A stretch of DNA of 64,000 nucleotides from Hungatella sp. UBA5385 (GCA_002409995.1 DHOR01000026.1:79491-143490); one strand, 5' to 3'; shown: positions 1-10,183, counted from the first letter of the stretch. Translations and numbers: made by a program. Notes: generated by a model not told the origin, from the letters alone.

Positions 1-1
1 C

Positions 2-2836
2 CCCACTGATCTTGGAACTCGTTGTACTGTTTTTATGAATTCCAATGTAAAACAGGCACAAAAGGAAGGAGCAAGCGTTGCTGACATTTCCTCAGGACTT
101 GCTTATTCCGTTATTAAGAACGCTTTATTTAAGGTAATTAAAATTACCAATGCCTCCGATCTTGGAGAGCACATTGTGGTACAGGGCGGTACCTTTTATA
201 ATGATGCAGTTCTGCGCAGCTTTGAAAAAATTGCAGACTGCAGCGCAGTACGTCCTGATATTGCAGGTATTATGGGGGCTTTTGGAGCAGCCTTAATTGC
301 AAGAGAACGTTATGATGAATCCAAAACAAGCTCTATGCTTCCTATGGAAAAGATTCTGGGACTCCACTACGAGACCTCCATGGGCAGATGTAAGGGCTGT
401 ACCAATAACTGTGTGCTGACCATCAACCGTTTTGACGGAGGACGTCAGTTTATTACAGGAAACCGATGTGAACGTGGTCTTGGCAAGGAGAAATCCAAAA
501 ACGAGACTCCCAACTTATTTGATTACAAATACCACAGAGTATTTGACTATGAGCCATTAAGCGCTGATCTGGCAGTGAGAGGCACCATAGGCATTCCAAG
601 GGTACTGAATATGTATGAGAACTACCCCTTCTGGGCTGTTTTATTCAAAGAACTGAAGTTCCAGACAGTACTCTCCCCCCAGTCCACCAGAAAGATTTAC
701 GAGCTGGGCATTGAATCCATTCCAAGTGAGTCAGAATGCTATCCTGCAAAGCTGAGTCACGGTCATATTGAATGGCTGATTAAGCAGGGAATCAAAACCA
801 TTTTTTATCCCTGTATTCCATATGAGAGAAATGAATCACCAGATGCAGGCAACCATTTTAACTGTCCCATTGTTACCTCTTATGCAGAGAACATTAAGAA
901 CAATGTGGAAGGTCTTACAACAGAAAATGTCCGTTTCCTCAACCCATTTATGGCATTTACCAATGAAGAGATTCTTACCAACCGGCTGGTAGAGGTCTTT
1001 GGGAAGGATTTCTCCATTCCTGCAGAGGAAGTGAAGGCAGCCGCCCATAAAGCATGGGTAGAGCTTCTTGCCTCACGTACCGATCTTGAGAAGAAGGGTG
1101 AGGAAACTCTCCAGTGGATGAAGGACAATAACAAGAGAGGAATTGTACTTGCAGGCAGACCATACCATGTGGACCCGGAGATTAACCATGGTCTTCCGGA
1201 GCTGATTACCTCTTATGGCTTTGCAGTTCTTACAGAGGATGCAGTCTCTCACCTGGCTGAAGTGGAACGCCCTATTGTGGTTACTGACCAGTGGATGTAT
1301 CATACCCGTTTATATAAAGCCGCCACATTTGTGAAAACACAGGATCATCTGGATTTAGTTCAGTTGAACTCCTTTGGCTGCGGCCTTGATGCTGTAACAA
1401 CTGATCAGGTCAATGACATTCTCTCAGACTCAGGAAAAATCTATACCGTTTTAAAGATTGATGAGGTTAATAACTTAGGTGCAGCAAGAATCCGTATCCG
1501 CTCCTTAATTGCAGCTTTAAAAGTCCGTGACAAACGGCACTATGAGCGCAAGGTGGTTTCCAGCTCTTATAATAGGAAGATATTCACCAAGGAGATGAAG
1601 AAAGAGTACACCATTCTCTGCCCTCAGATGTCACCGATACATTTTGATATTATTGAACCTGCTATCCGGTCCTTTGGATATAAGGTGGAGGTGCTTCAGA
1701 ACCACAACCGGACTGCAGTTGACACAGGGCTTAAATATGTTAATAATGACGCCTGCTATCCGTCACTGATTGTAGTGGGACAGATTATGGATGCTCTGTT
1801 GTCCGGCAATTATGATTTAGACAGAACCGCTGTCTTCATGAGCCAGACAGGCGGCGGCTGCCGTGCTTCCAACTATGTAGGCTTTATCCGCCGTGCACTT
1901 GAAAGGGCAGGCATGGGACAGATTCCTGTTATCTCTGTCAATGCCAACAAAATGGAGACAAATCCCGGATTTACCATTACACTGCCTCTCTTAACAAAGG
2001 CAATGCAGGCAGTGGTCTATGGAGATATCTTCATGAGAGTGCTCTATGCCACACGCCCCTATGAAAAGGTGCCTGGCTCAGCCAATGCTCTTCATGACAA
2101 ATGGAAAGCACGCTGTATTGAATCCGTTTCCAAGAGATCTCCTAATATGATGGAATTTGCCCGCAACATCAAAGGCATTATCCGGGATTTTGACAATCTG
2201 GAAAGGCTGGATATTACGAAGCCGAAAGTAGGTATTGTAGGAGAAATCCTTGTTAAATTCTCCCCTCTTGCCAACAACAACATTGTTGAGCTTTTAGAGT
2301 CTGAGGGTGCAGAGGCAGTGATGCCTGACTTAATGGATTTCCTGCTTTACTGCTTCTATAACAGCAACTTTAAAGCGGATAATCTGGGAGGCAAGAAATC
2401 AACTGCCAACTTAAGCAACATGGGAATCTCCCTTTTGGAGTTCTTTAGAAATACAGCCCGCAAGGAGCTTGTTAAGAGCAAACACTTTACTGCCCCTTCC
2501 CATATTAGCAATCTGGCTGATATGGCTAAGGACTTCGTTTCCATCGGCAATCAGACCGGTGAGGGCTGGTTCTTAACAGGGGAGATGCTGGAACTAATTC
2601 ACAGCGGAACAAGCAACATTGTATGTACACAGCCATTTGGCTGTCTGCCTAATCATATTGTAGGTAAAGGTGTAATTAAAGAGCTGAGAAGGGTATATCC
2701 TGACTCCAATATCATAGCCATTGACTATGATCCGGGAGCCAGTGAGGTAAACCAGTTAAACAGAATTAAACTGATGCTTGCAACTGCACAGAAGAATCTT
2801 CAGAAAAATGAGGAAGCTGTGAAGAAGTTGTCATAA
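2..2836 (+). CDS. CoA-substrate enzyme activase / DUF2229-type protein, 5' truncated by window edge
   Basis: The frame is open from base 2, ahead of the first ATG at 35, and reads as typical protein, so the gene begins outside the window. The visible part begins inside an actin-like ATPase domain of the BadF/HgdC type (the kind that activates 2-hydroxyacyl-CoA dehydratases). A four-cysteine segment follows near residues 117-148 counted from the ATG (CKGC, NNC and NRC), and then a long region like the DUF2229 and HgdB-like subunits. The C-terminal part has further conserved cysteines (GGGCR, QPFGC). Large fusions of this kind (about 1,400 residues) are common in Clostridia and are thought to be redox-active activator proteins with unknown substrates. 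Family assignment is firm; the reaction is inference. The gene ends at a strong terminator. Confidence 0.85.
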   Translation, partial: PTDLGTRCTVFMNSNVKQAQKEGASVADISSGLAYSVIKNALFKVIKITNASDLGEHIVVQGGTFYNDAVLRSFEKIADCSAVRPDIAGIMGAFGAALIARERYDESKTSSMLPMEKILGLHYETSMGRCKGCTNNCVLTINRFDGGRQFITGNRCERGLGKEKSKNETPNLFDYKYHRVFDYEPLSADLAVRGTIGIPRVLNMYENYPFWAVLFKELKFQTVLSPQSTRKIYELGIESIPSESECYPAKLSHGHIEWLIKQGIKTIFYPCIPYERNESPDAGNHFNCPIVTSYAENIKNNVEGLTTENVRFLNPFMAFTNEEILTNRLVEVFGKDFSIPAEEVKAAAHKAWVELLASRTDLEKKGEETLQWMKDNNKRGIVLAGRPYHVDPEINHGLPELITSYGFAVLTEDAVSHLAEVERPIVVTDQWMYHTRLYKAATFVKTQDHLDLVQLNSFGCGLDAVTTDQVNDILSDSGKIYTVLKIDEVNNLGAARIRIRSLIAALKVRDKRHYERKVVSSSYNRKIFTKEMKKEYTILCPQMSPIHFDIIEPAIRSFGYKVEVLQNHNRTAVDTGLKYVNNDACYPSLIVVGQIMDALLSGNYDLDRTAVFMSQTGGGCRASNYVGFIRRALERAGMGQIPVISVNANKMETNPGFTITLPLLTKAMQAVVYGDIFMRVLYATRPYEKVPGSANALHDKWKARCIESVSKRSPNMMEFARNIKGIIRDFDNLERLDITKPKVGIVGEILVKFSPLANNNIVELLESEGAEAVMPDLMDFLLYCFYNSNFKADNLGGKKSTANLSNMGISLLEFFRNTARKELVKSKHFTAPSHISNLADMAKDFVSIGNQTGEGWFLTGEMLELIHSGTSNIVCTQPFGCLPNHIVGKGVIKELRRVYPDSNIIAIDYDPGASEVNQLNRIKLMLATAQKNLQKNEEAVKKLS

Positions 2837-2853
2837 AGCAATGGTTCGTATCT

Positions 2854-2888
2854 AAAAAGCCTGAGAGTCTTTTCCTCTCAGGCTTTTT
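2854..2888 (+). terminator. Rho-independent terminator after the activase gene
   Basis: A perfect 14-bp stem (2854-2867 with 2875-2888) has a 7-nt loop. The left arm begins with five A and the right arm ends with five T, so it could stop transcription from both sides, including a transcript from the leftward promoter at 2916-2946. Confidence 0.9.
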
Positions 2889-2915
2889 AATTTGTGATTG
2901 TATTTAAATCTGTGT

Positions 2916-2946
2916 ATTATACACCATAGACCAAGTCCAGGGTCAA
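2916..2946 (-). promoter_or_regulatory. MerR-type promoter, leftward, no gene downstream
   Basis: On the minus strand a TTGACC -35 (2941-2946) and a perfect TATAAT -10 (2916-2921) are separated by 19 bp, the long spacing typical of promoters under MerR-family activators. The spacer holds an imperfect inverted repeat of the form CCnTnGAC. The transcript would run only about 30 nt before the terminator at 2854-2888. No target gene is visible. Confidence 0.5.
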
Positions 2947-3007
2947 CAGTCAATTTTATTAATTTCTAAGATTTTTCTTACGTATTCTTACACTCTTTTT
3001 GCTTCCC

Positions 3008-3038
3008 TTGACCTTGGAGCAACTCCAGGGTATAAAGT
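3008..3038 (+). promoter_or_regulatory. MerR-type promoter/operator of the cell-wall repeat protein
   Basis: A TTGACC -35 (3008-3013) is followed by an inverted repeat (CCTTGGAG-CA-CTCCAGGG type, one mismatch). The -10 is either TATAAA at 17 bp or TAAAGT (3033-3038) at 19 bp. The dyad between -35 and -10 is the classic layout of MerR/SoxR-type operators. It lies about 65 bp ahead of the start codon of the following gene. The cognate regulator is not adjacent. Confidence 0.55.
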
Positions 3039-3101
3039 CGAATTATCAGCAGATACAAAGTGCTGATGGAATTTTCGATTGAATGAAAGGGGAAATAACT
3101 T

Positions 3102-4538
3102 ATGAAGAAACAGATGAGAAAATGGATTATCCCATGTGCAGCTGCGCTCTTCACCATAGGTGCTTCTATGACATCATTTGCTGCCCCGGGATGGGCACAG
3201 GAAGATGGCACCTGGGTGTATAACGACAGAGATAACTATCGTGTTACCGATAGCTGGAAGAAATCAGGCAATGACTGGTTCTATCTTGACGATGACGGCT
3301 ACATGGCAACAAGCAAGGTGATCGAGACCAATGATGAGTACTACTATGTAAACTCACTTGGTGCCAGAGTTACCAATGAATGGCGTGAGATTGATTCTGA
3401 TCACGAGGATGAGGATTCACCTGATACCTACTGGTATTACTTTGGAAATACCGGTAAAGCCTACAAAGCACCAGGCTCAGGCAAAACAAGTTTAAAATCC
3501 ATTCAGAAAGCCAATGGTGAATGGAAGAAATACGCATTTGACAACGAGGGACGTATGCTCTTTGGTTGGGTAAGCGATAGTTCTGAACGTGTTCTGGGTG
3601 ACGATGCATGGAAAGAAGGTATCTACTACTGCGGAGAATCATCTGACGGTGCAGCCCAGTTAGGATCATGGGCACTTCTGGATGCAGATGATGATGATAA
3701 CGAACTGGATAATTATGATGGTTCCTACTGGTTCTATTTCGGAACAAACGGCAAGAAAACCATGGATACCACTAAAACTATCAATGGTAGAAAATACCGT
3801 TTCAGAGATGACGGTGCCACAATTTATGACTGGTATACTTTAGGAACTCCTTCTACAGCCACACCATCAACAGCTGGTTCTGATGATTTATATTACAACC
3901 TTCCTACAGAATGCTGGCTTGCTAAGGGCTGGTTCAAGACTGTACCTGGTGCAGAATTAGATCAGGAAGCTTATGACAATGGAGATGAATACTGGTTCTA
4001 TGCAGACGGTAAGGGACAGTTAACTACGAGCAAAATAAGATCCATTAACAACCATCGCTATGCTTTCAATGAAAAGGGTGAGATGCTTTACGGTCTATAT
4101 GCCTTGACATTTGACGACAGCAGAAACATCTTAACTTATGATGAAATCGAAAGCGAATCAGAACTTCCAAAGAAAGATGATGCAGTAGAAGTATACTACT
4201 TCGGTGATTCACCTAAGGAAGGTGTTATGGCTACAGGCAAAACAACTGTTGATCTTGACGGTGAAAAATTCACCTTTAACTTCCGCAAATCCGGTTCTAA
4301 CAGAGGTGCCGGATACAACGCAATCTTCGAGGATGGAATCTATGTTCAGGGTAGATTGTTAAAGGCTGACAGAGATATGAAATATGAAGTTGTCAGCTAC
4401 GACGGTAATGACTACCTGATCAACACCTCCGGTAAACTTGCCAAGAATAAGAAGAACATCAAAGACAGCGATGGCATGTATTACGTTACAGATAAGAGTG
4501 GTATTGTTATAGATTCCGGTTACGACAAATTAAAATAA
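3102..4538 (+). CDS. Secreted cell-wall-binding repeat protein
   Basis: The 478-residue protein has an N-terminal signal peptide (basic MKKQMRKW, hydrophobic stretch, FAA cleavage region near residue 28). The rest is rich in W, Y, D and G, with repeated units of the pattern WFYLDDDGYM, YWYYFG, YWFYFGTNGKK and YWFYADGKGQL. These match the choline/glucan-binding type repeats (CW_binding family) that hold surface proteins on teichoic acid or polysaccharide. No catalytic domain is visible, so the repeats seem to be the whole mature protein, possibly as an adhesin or wall scaffold. A clear AGGGG site precedes the ATG. It is monocistronic, with its own MerR-type promoter and a terminator at 4572-4602. 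Confidence 0.85.
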   Translation: MKKQMRKWIIPCAAALFTIGASMTSFAAPGWAQEDGTWVYNDRDNYRVTDSWKKSGNDWFYLDDDGYMATSKVIETNDEYYYVNSLGARVTNEWREIDSDHEDEDSPDTYWYYFGNTGKAYKAPGSGKTSLKSIQKANGEWKKYAFDNEGRMLFGWVSDSSERVLGDDAWKEGIYYCGESSDGAAQLGSWALLDADDDDNELDNYDGSYWFYFGTNGKKTMDTTKTINGRKYRFRDDGATIYDWYTLGTPSTATPSTAGSDDLYYNLPTECWLAKGWFKTVPGAELDQEAYDNGDEYWFYADGKGQLTTSKIRSINNHRYAFNEKGEMLYGLYALTFDDSRNILTYDEIESESELPKKDDAVEVYYFGDSPKEGVMATGKTTVDLDGEKFTFNFRKSGSNRGAGYNAIFEDGIYVQGRLLKADRDMKYEVVSYDGNDYLINTSGKLAKNKKNIKDSDGMYYVTDKSGIVIDSGYDKLK

Positions 4539-4571
4539 TGCTCCATCACAATTAGTTCTCTTCTTTTAAAT

Positions 4572-4610
4572 GAGGACACTGCAGCTTGTTTGCAGTGTCC
4601 TCTTTGTGTT
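4572..4610 (+). terminator. Terminator after the cell-wall repeat protein
   Basis: A 12-bp perfect stem (4572-4583 with 4591-4602), 7-nt loop, then a T-rich tail. It separates this gene from the convergent permease-like gene. Confidence 0.85.
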
Positions 4611-4634
4611 TTCCTGTCTTGGTACTGCGGGATT

Positions 4635-5741
4635 CTATTTTTTAACGTCTGCAGCACTACGGCATTTCAAACTTTTCTGTCCAACCATCATGATCACCAC
4701 AATGAGTAACAACACAACCAGGAAAATTAAAAACAATACAGGTCCGCAATAAAACCATCTGATCAGCCACTGCTCCTTCTCCTGAGTAAAAAAATCCGAC
4801 ATATATCGGAACTCCTTCAATATACTCTCCCATTCCAAAGCCAGCCTTAAGATTCTGCCAGCCAGAAATAAGAATATCAAACCGCAGATTCCTGTAACAG
4901 CAGTCCAAACAGCAATTCTTTTTAATTCTACCCTGCTCTCATTTACCAGCTGATTCAGATACCATTTCTTAGAACGAAGCTTTATCACAAAGAAATAATG
5001 AACTATCTTCACCACCCCTTTATAAGCAAAAAAGAGAGTCCAAACAGACAAACATAAAAAAGCGGCTGCAGTCAGTTGATTCTCAAAAGACCGGGAAATA
5101 GTAAAAAGATCAAGTACCCTGCTGTTAGATTCATAACCACCCAGCTGTGCCATACTATTTCTTACCTCTCCGATACCAGACCCTGACTTTATCATCAGTA
5201 CCTCCGGAGACCCCGGCATAACGCCTGATGGCACATATACCACTTCTTTCTTCCTGTTATTATCCTTAACGACGCCTGTTACCATAAAAACCTCACCGTC
5301 AAGTTTCACAGTATTTCCTATAATGTTACTGCCGCCAAACAGACTATATGCCGCAGTTTCATTAAGCACAGCATAACGGCTCTCCATATTCCATGCCTCT
5401 TCCGTAAAAAAACTTCCTGCAACATTACGAAGACCAAACACCTGACTGTAGCTGATATTTGTACCAATCATTGAAACAGGGATTTTGGAATTCCCTGTTT
5501 CAGCAGCTGCTCTCCGTCTGATCTCATAAGTCACACCAAAATCCTCTTCACACAGCTGCTCAATTTCTCTGATATCATAAGAGGGATTACCATATCCATA
5601 GGGCACCACCAGCATTAAATCCTCATATTGTTTTCTTTTTGCAAAAACAGTGAGAATCAGCAATCCTATAACCATAAGAGCACAGATAAATATAAGAGCA
5701 AAAACTGACTTCAGCCTATTCTTCAAAGAAATCACCTGCAT
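4635..5741 (-). CDS. MacB/FtsX-like permease without ATPase domain
   Basis: The 368-residue protein has one N-terminal membrane segment (about 13-33), a long extracytoplasmic part like the MacB periplasmic core (about 40-205), and three C-terminal membrane segments (near 220, 275 and 340). This is the MacB/FtsX type VII ABC topology. No Walker motifs are present and no ATPase gene is nearby. It is the last gene of the operon and overlaps the adaptor gene by 26 bp, so the two products probably form a MacA/MacB-like pair. It may work with an ATPase encoded elsewhere or as a non-transporting mechanical or sensory part. The sequence is divergent and the fold assignment rests on topology and on motifs such as FFTEEAW and VLNETAAYSLFGG. 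Confidence 0.65.
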   Translation of the reverse strand: MQVISLKNRLKSVFALIFICALMVIGLLILTVFAKRKQYEDLMLVVPYGYGNPSYDIREIEQLCEEDFGVTYEIRRRAAAETGNSKIPVSMIGTNISYSQVFGLRNVAGSFFTEEAWNMESRYAVLNETAAYSLFGGSNIIGNTVKLDGEVFMVTGVVKDNNRKKEVVYVPSGVMPGSPEVLMIKSGSGIGEVRNSMAQLGGYESNSRVLDLFTISRSFENQLTAAAFLCLSVWTLFFAYKGVVKIVHYFFVIKLRSKKWYLNQLVNESRVELKRIAVWTAVTGICGLIFLFLAGRILRLALEWESILKEFRYMSDFFTQEKEQWLIRWFYCGPVLFLIFLVVLLLIVVIMMVGQKSLKCRSAADVKK

Positions 5742-6969
5742 TCTTCAAAAGTACCACATCTCCAACCCCTGCTTCTTTATCGCTGGATAGCAACACAGGC
5801 TCAAAGAATGTAATTCCCTGAATAACTGCTGTATTCCTGGAATCAGAGTCTCCAGTAAAAATATCAATTCGATCCAGATAATACTCTTTTCCCATAATAC
5901 CATCTCTCCTTTTCACCTGTTTTAAGTAATAACCGTCCTGATCCTTATTGATTGCCCCATTGGGTACAAGGACAGATGTGGCTTCGCTTTCCTTTTGGAA
6001 CAGTACCCTGAAGGTTTCTCCTGCTGCCGCTTCCTCAGCAGTAAAACGGATTCTGGCTGTTTTTCCCTGATCTGACACAAACAGACTGGATATAACTCCT
6101 TTTGCCTGATGAGAGGAATTGCTTAGGCTGCAGGTGTCCCCTGGAACAATAAAACTGTTCTCAAGAGGAATGGAACACTCCAGAATATAATCATTGCCTG
6201 TTCCTATTTTAGCTGCCAGCTGATCCTTTTCCACCTTCTCCCCTTTGGCAATAGATAATGATAACAGCGTTCCATCTTCCGGTGCAGTGATTACAATACC
6301 TGTATTATGGATAAGCTGTATTTTCCTATAAGGTTCTTCCATAATGGACAGGTTTTCAAATTCCAGCTTTTTTCCCTCCAGCTCCAGTTGAAGGGATTTA
6401 ATAGTTTCCGCTGCTTCTCGTTTGCTGTTATCCAGCTTAAGCCGGAGATAGCTCACCTGATTTCTTGCTTCGCTTAGCTCCTGCTGGCTGATACTTCCAA
6501 TGTTATACAGAGACTCCGCACCACTTAAATATTTCTCAGCTTCTGCTGCCGACTGCTGTATCTGGAGCATTTCCGCATCAGGATAATTGGCTGCCTCCAG
6601 CTTTATATTAATACTCTCTATCTCTTTCTGAATTCTGTCTCTGTTATTTTCAATCTCCTGAAGCTTCCAGTCATTTTCTTCTCTGTCATACTTCATGGAA
6701 AACAGCTTATCTCCTGCTTTTACTTCCTGCCCTTCCTTAACATACATCTCAGCTGCAATTCCTTCCTCAGGAATATAGATGGATTCCACCTCTGCCAACT
6801 GAGCAGCACCATAACCCATTTCCATCTTACTAAGCTGACCGTTAAATGGTTTTACAGCTGTGACTTCAGGCAAATACCAGGTATAGATTGTTTTCGAAAA
6901 AAAGACCAGCAGAAGAACCAATACCAGAATAATTCCTCCAAAATTTTTTTTATTAATCCAGCTTGTCAT
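5716..6969 (-). CDS. HlyD/MacA-like membrane adaptor
   Basis: The 417-residue protein has one N-terminal membrane segment (about 11-31), a biotinyl-lipoyl-like half (IPEEGIAAEMYVKEGQEVKAGDKLF), a long coiled coil (about 95-215) and the second lipoyl half and beta-barrel (TAPEDGTLLSLSIAKGEKVEKDQ). This is the order seen in periplasmic adaptor proteins of MacAB-type pumps, here in a Gram-positive. It overlaps the preceding sugar-permease gene by 4 bp and the following MacB-like gene by 26 bp. Fusion of an adaptor to a sugar-importer operon is unusual. Confidence 0.8.
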   Translation of the reverse strand: MTSWINKKNFGGIILVLVLLLVFFSKTIYTWYLPEVTAVKPFNGQLSKMEMGYGAAQLAEVESIYIPEEGIAAEMYVKEGQEVKAGDKLFSMKYDREENDWKLQEIENNRDRIQKEIESINIKLEAANYPDAEMLQIQQSAAEAEKYLSGAESLYNIGSISQQELSEARNQVSYLRLKLDNSKREAAETIKSLQLELEGKKLEFENLSIMEEPYRKIQLIHNTGIVITAPEDGTLLSLSIAKGEKVEKDQLAAKIGTGNDYILECSIPLENSFIVPGDTCSLSNSSHQAKGVISSLFVSDQGKTARIRFTAEEAAAGETFRVLFQKESEATSVLVPNGAINKDQDGYYLKQVKRRDGIMGKEYYLDRIDIFTGDSDSRNTAVIQGITFFEPVLLSSDKEAGVGDVVLLKNAGDFFEE

Positions 6970-7835
6970 TGTTTTACCCCCGATAGTTCAATTCCTTTTT
7001 CCAAGTTTTTCTGCCCTGCCACCAAAAACCAGAGAGGCAAAAACATATAGATACAGGAAGCCGCAAATACCAGTCCCATTTTTCCTTCTGCAATTCTGGA
7101 CAAATAAACCGATAAAGGTTCCTTTGCATAATCTCTGATAAATACCACTGCCTGCTCCACCAGATTCCAGTATTCAATAAAAACCAACATACATAAGGCT
7201 GCTCCCGAGGATTTTAACTGAGGAACTATAATATGCAGAAAAATATATAAGTTCCCTGCACCATCTATACGGGCTGCTTCAAAGTAGGCTGCAGGAACTG
7301 ACTTCATTGCCTGCCGCATGAGAAACACTCCAAATGGAGAAAAAATTCCCGGCAGAATAATAGCTAAATAACTGTCCTTAATATGTAACATATCTGCAAT
7401 TATATAATTGGGCACAAGGACCGCCTGCAATGGCATAAGCATAACAATTACATAGACCTGAAACAGAATTTCTTTATATTTCCACTCCCACACGGTAAAA
7501 CCATAAGCAGTCAGCATAGATACAATGAGACTTCCTATTGTGACCGGAATCACTATTTTCAGCGAATTCCCCATGAGAATCATAAAGGAGGGCTGTTTCA
7601 GCAAGACCTCATAATACTGTTTCAGAGTTACCCGTTCCGGGATCAGACGGAACCGTTTAAAACGTTCTATGATTCCATCTGTCAGATCAAAGGTATCCGG
7701 TTTAGCCGTATAATTTTGAATAATCTCCGCCTCTGACATTAAAGAATTGCTGAAAGTCACCACCAGAGGCAGCAAAAACAGCAGACCAAGCAAGATTAGA
7801 GCAGGAACTGCCAGAAACCTTTTATTCAATGTCAT
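6966..7835 (-). CDS. Carbohydrate ABC importer permease (MalG-like)
   Basis: 289 residues with about six membrane segments and the EAA loop typical of inner-membrane sugar permeases (EAARIDGAGNLYIFLHIIVPQLK, near residue 190). The N-terminal segment with LLPLVVTFSNSLM matches MalG-type CUT1 permeases. It overlaps both neighbours by 4 bp (ATGA type), showing translational coupling. It should pair with the MalF-like protein next to it. The operon has no ATPase; CUT1 importers in Firmicutes often share a distant MsmX-type ATPase. The substrate is unknown. Confidence 0.85.
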   Translation of the reverse strand: MTLNKRFLAVPALILLGLLFLLPLVVTFSNSLMSEAEIIQNYTAKPDTFDLTDGIIERFKRFRLIPERVTLKQYYEVLLKQPSFMILMGNSLKIVIPVTIGSLIVSMLTAYGFTVWEWKYKEILFQVYVIVMLMPLQAVLVPNYIIADMLHIKDSYLAIILPGIFSPFGVFLMRQAMKSVPAAYFEAARIDGAGNLYIFLHIIVPQLKSSGAALCMLVFIEYWNLVEQAVVFIRDYAKEPLSVYLSRIAEGKMGLVFAASCIYMFLPLWFLVAGQKNLEKGIELSGVKQ

Positions 7836-8680
7836 GAAGAAGCCTTCCTTTCAAGCTTAAGCAAAAACTGGGAAAATACTGTCATTACAGTCACCAGCAC
7901 CGCTGTGGCAGTTGTTAATTTGGGATAATTCAGGGAAGCAAACATATTGTTCATAAAGTGCTGCAACGTATAGATACTGTCATGAGGATAACCGCCTGTT
8001 ATCATATAAATCTCTTTAAACACCTTAAAAGAGTTAATCAGCGACATAATCAGCACCAGAATGGAGGCAGGCTGCAGAAGGGGCAGTATAATTCCCCTAA
8101 AAATATCTCCGGCCCCGGCTCCATCAATCCATGCTGCTTCATAATAATCATGGGGAATCCGGTTTAATCCATCTATATATAAAACCATACTATATCCGAG
8201 GTTCTTCCACGTAAAAATCAGAACCATAATCCAGAATGCAGTTCCCGAATCAAGCCATCTCACCTTTCCTATTCCCAGCATATTCAGCCAGCCGTTTAAC
8301 ACTCCCTGATCAGCGAATAAGCTGCTCCAGAAAAATGCCATAGAGCCGGAAGGAATTACCAAAGGTATTAAAAATACAAGTGTAAATAAGTCCTTTCTTT
8401 TCTTAATCCCTTTTGCCATTAAGGAAAGCCCCAGTGCTGCCCCCATATTAAGAGGAACTGATACAGCGATAAACTTACATGTATTGAACAGCCCCTTCAG
8501 ATAGGCTTTGTTATGAAAAAGGTCAACAAAGTTTTTCATTCCCTGAAAGGTACCATTTACCGCCTTGTCTGTAAATGCATACCCCAGGGAGATAAAGAAA
8601 GGCAGAATATAAAAAACAGTAAATCCCAATAATCCAGGAAGCAAAAACAGCACTGCCGAATGTTTTTTTATTTTATTCAT
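7832..8680 (-). CDS. Carbohydrate ABC importer permease (MalF-like)
   Basis: 282 residues from the ATG at 8680, which follows the lipoprotein gene with an 8-bp overlap. A longer in-frame extension upstream would run into the lipoprotein gene and is unlikely. Six membrane segments are predicted, the first at AVLFLLPGLLGFTVFYILPF. The EAA loop (YYEAAWIDGAGAGDIFRGIILPLL) is clear. It forms the inner-membrane heterodimer with the MalG-like product. Confidence 0.85.
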   Translation of the reverse strand: MNKIKKHSAVLFLLPGLLGFTVFYILPFFISLGYAFTDKAVNGTFQGMKNFVDLFHNKAYLKGLFNTCKFIAVSVPLNMGAALGLSLMAKGIKKRKDLFTLVFLIPLVIPSGSMAFFWSSLFADQGVLNGWLNMLGIGKVRWLDSGTAFWIMVLIFTWKNLGYSMVLYIDGLNRIPHDYYEAAWIDGAGAGDIFRGIILPLLQPASILVLIMSLINSFKVFKEIYMITGGYPHDSIYTLQHFMNNMFASLNYPKLTTATAVLVTVMTVFSQFLLKLERKASS

Positions 8681-10136
8681 TGAGATAAAGCTCCACTTTA
8701 TTCTGTAAAACCTGTGCCACCTGATCAGCGGTCTTACTTCCGTCAAAGAAATACCCCGCTTCTTTAATAACCATATCCTCAATTGTTGTATCTCTTACTG
8801 TGTAACCGTTAATCTGGTCAGACATTACTTCTACTGCATCTGTGTAAGCATTCAAAGCCTGTCTCTGCGCTTCATCAAGCTCTCCGCTTTCTGTCAGAAG
8901 CATTCCATATAGACTTTCCGCTTTTGCCATACGTGCCTTATTATGAACAGGAAGAGATAAAAGGGACATACTTGGAGAAGACTGAATCTCATAACTCAGA
9001 AGGAATTTTAAAAACGCCCATGCAGTTTCCTTGTTCTTACTGTTTGAATTAATTCCATATGCCTGTTCATAGGTAAATGGCACCCTATTTCCTTCATCAG
9101 ACCACATTCCACCAATCTCATCATCAGTTTCAATACCATTGTCCACCATGGAGGTAGAAACCATCAGCGCCAGATCAGGGTCCGGATAAGTCTCCTTCAC
9201 CAGTGAGAAATTATTTTTAGTTTTAAATAAATACCGGTCTGTAGGATTTTCAGCAGATTCTCTATATTCTCCTGTATCCGTTGTATTTCTCAAGCCTTTT
9301 GCAATATAACCCTGATCAGCCATATCACTTATAGTTTTTAGAAGCTCTTCAAATATTCCATCTTTAAAGTTAGCTGTCTGATTCTCAAAGTCTACAAACT
9401 CTTTATATTTCTCTCTGAACATTCGGGAGAATAAATCTCCATTTCCATCAGAAATATAAGCAGGTGCAGATAAAATACGATTCTCTCCATTAAAAGCTGT
9501 TTTCCCAAGCTCTATCAGCTGATTAGAGGTGAAAGCATGGTTTACACCCAATTCTGAAGTGGTCTGATCTGCCATTAAAGTGCTGTCATAGGCATAGTAA
9601 TTAAAGCTATAGTCCAATGGAAGAAACCAGATTCCATTCTGAAATTCCAGCCCATTTATTATATTTCCCCTGTAATCTGACTTTTGAAAGGAAGAATCCC
9701 CATCCATATACTCTTTTAAATTTTCCAACTGTCCTGACTGCACATACTTGTCAATGGGAAGCACATCCATTGCCAGTAAGTCCGCCCCCTCACCGCTCAT
9801 TAAGGAAGTGCTTATTTTACTGATATAATCGGCTCTTCCCTGAGGATCATCCTCTCCAAGAATTACAGTTCTCTGTTCCCCCTCCTGCTCCGATGATTTT
9901 ATCTCCGGCATTTGGGAAAATGTATCGATGTGAACATTTGTGCCCGGATATGTTTCTTCGAATTTCCTTGCTGCTTCCTCTAAAAATGCCTGACTTGCGG
10001 CAGTATCATAGCAGGAAATTGTGATTTCGCCTGTAACTCCTGATGCGGCCGATGTCACATTTTCCGACTGACCGGTACAGGCTGTACTTAGTGCTGCTAT
10101 AGAAAGCAAAAGGGCAGTTAATTTTATTTTTCTCAT
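8673..10136 (-). CDS. Extracellular solute-binding lipoprotein of a sugar-type ABC importer
   Basis: 487 residues from the ATG at 10136, chosen because AGGAGG lies directly upstream; an in-frame codon 11 positions earlier is less likely. The signal peptide ends in the lipobox LSTAC, so the protein is a membrane-anchored lipoprotein. The body fits family 1 solute-binding proteins (EEAARKFEETYPGTNVHI near the start, AYGINSNSKNKETAWAFLKFL near residue 330). It is the first gene of the five-gene operon and lies behind four phased operator repeats at 10184-10222. The ligand is unknown: with the adaptor pair downstream it could be a peptide or glycan rather than a simple sugar. Confidence 0.85.
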   Translation of the reverse strand: MRKIKLTALLLSIAALSTACTGQSENVTSAASGVTGEITISCYDTAASQAFLEEAARKFEETYPGTNVHIDTFSQMPEIKSSEQEGEQRTVILGEDDPQGRADYISKISTSLMSGEGADLLAMDVLPIDKYVQSGQLENLKEYMDGDSSFQKSDYRGNIINGLEFQNGIWFLPLDYSFNYYAYDSTLMADQTTSELGVNHAFTSNQLIELGKTAFNGENRILSAPAYISDGNGDLFSRMFREKYKEFVDFENQTANFKDGIFEELLKTISDMADQGYIAKGLRNTTDTGEYRESAENPTDRYLFKTKNNFSLVKETYPDPDLALMVSTSMVDNGIETDDEIGGMWSDEGNRVPFTYEQAYGINSNSKNKETAWAFLKFLLSYEIQSSPSMSLLSLPVHNKARMAKAESLYGMLLTESGELDEAQRQALNAYTDAVEVMSDQINGYTVRDTTIEDMVIKEAGYFFDGSKTADQVAQVLQNKVELYLNE

Positions 10137-10183
10137 GAATAAATCCTCCTTGTTTTTGATTACTCCCATTCTAACTATTCTAT

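Noticed and set aside
4570..4752. 60-codon ORF after the cell-wall repeat protein
   Set aside because: Its first part is the terminator hairpin and the rest overlaps the permease-like gene.
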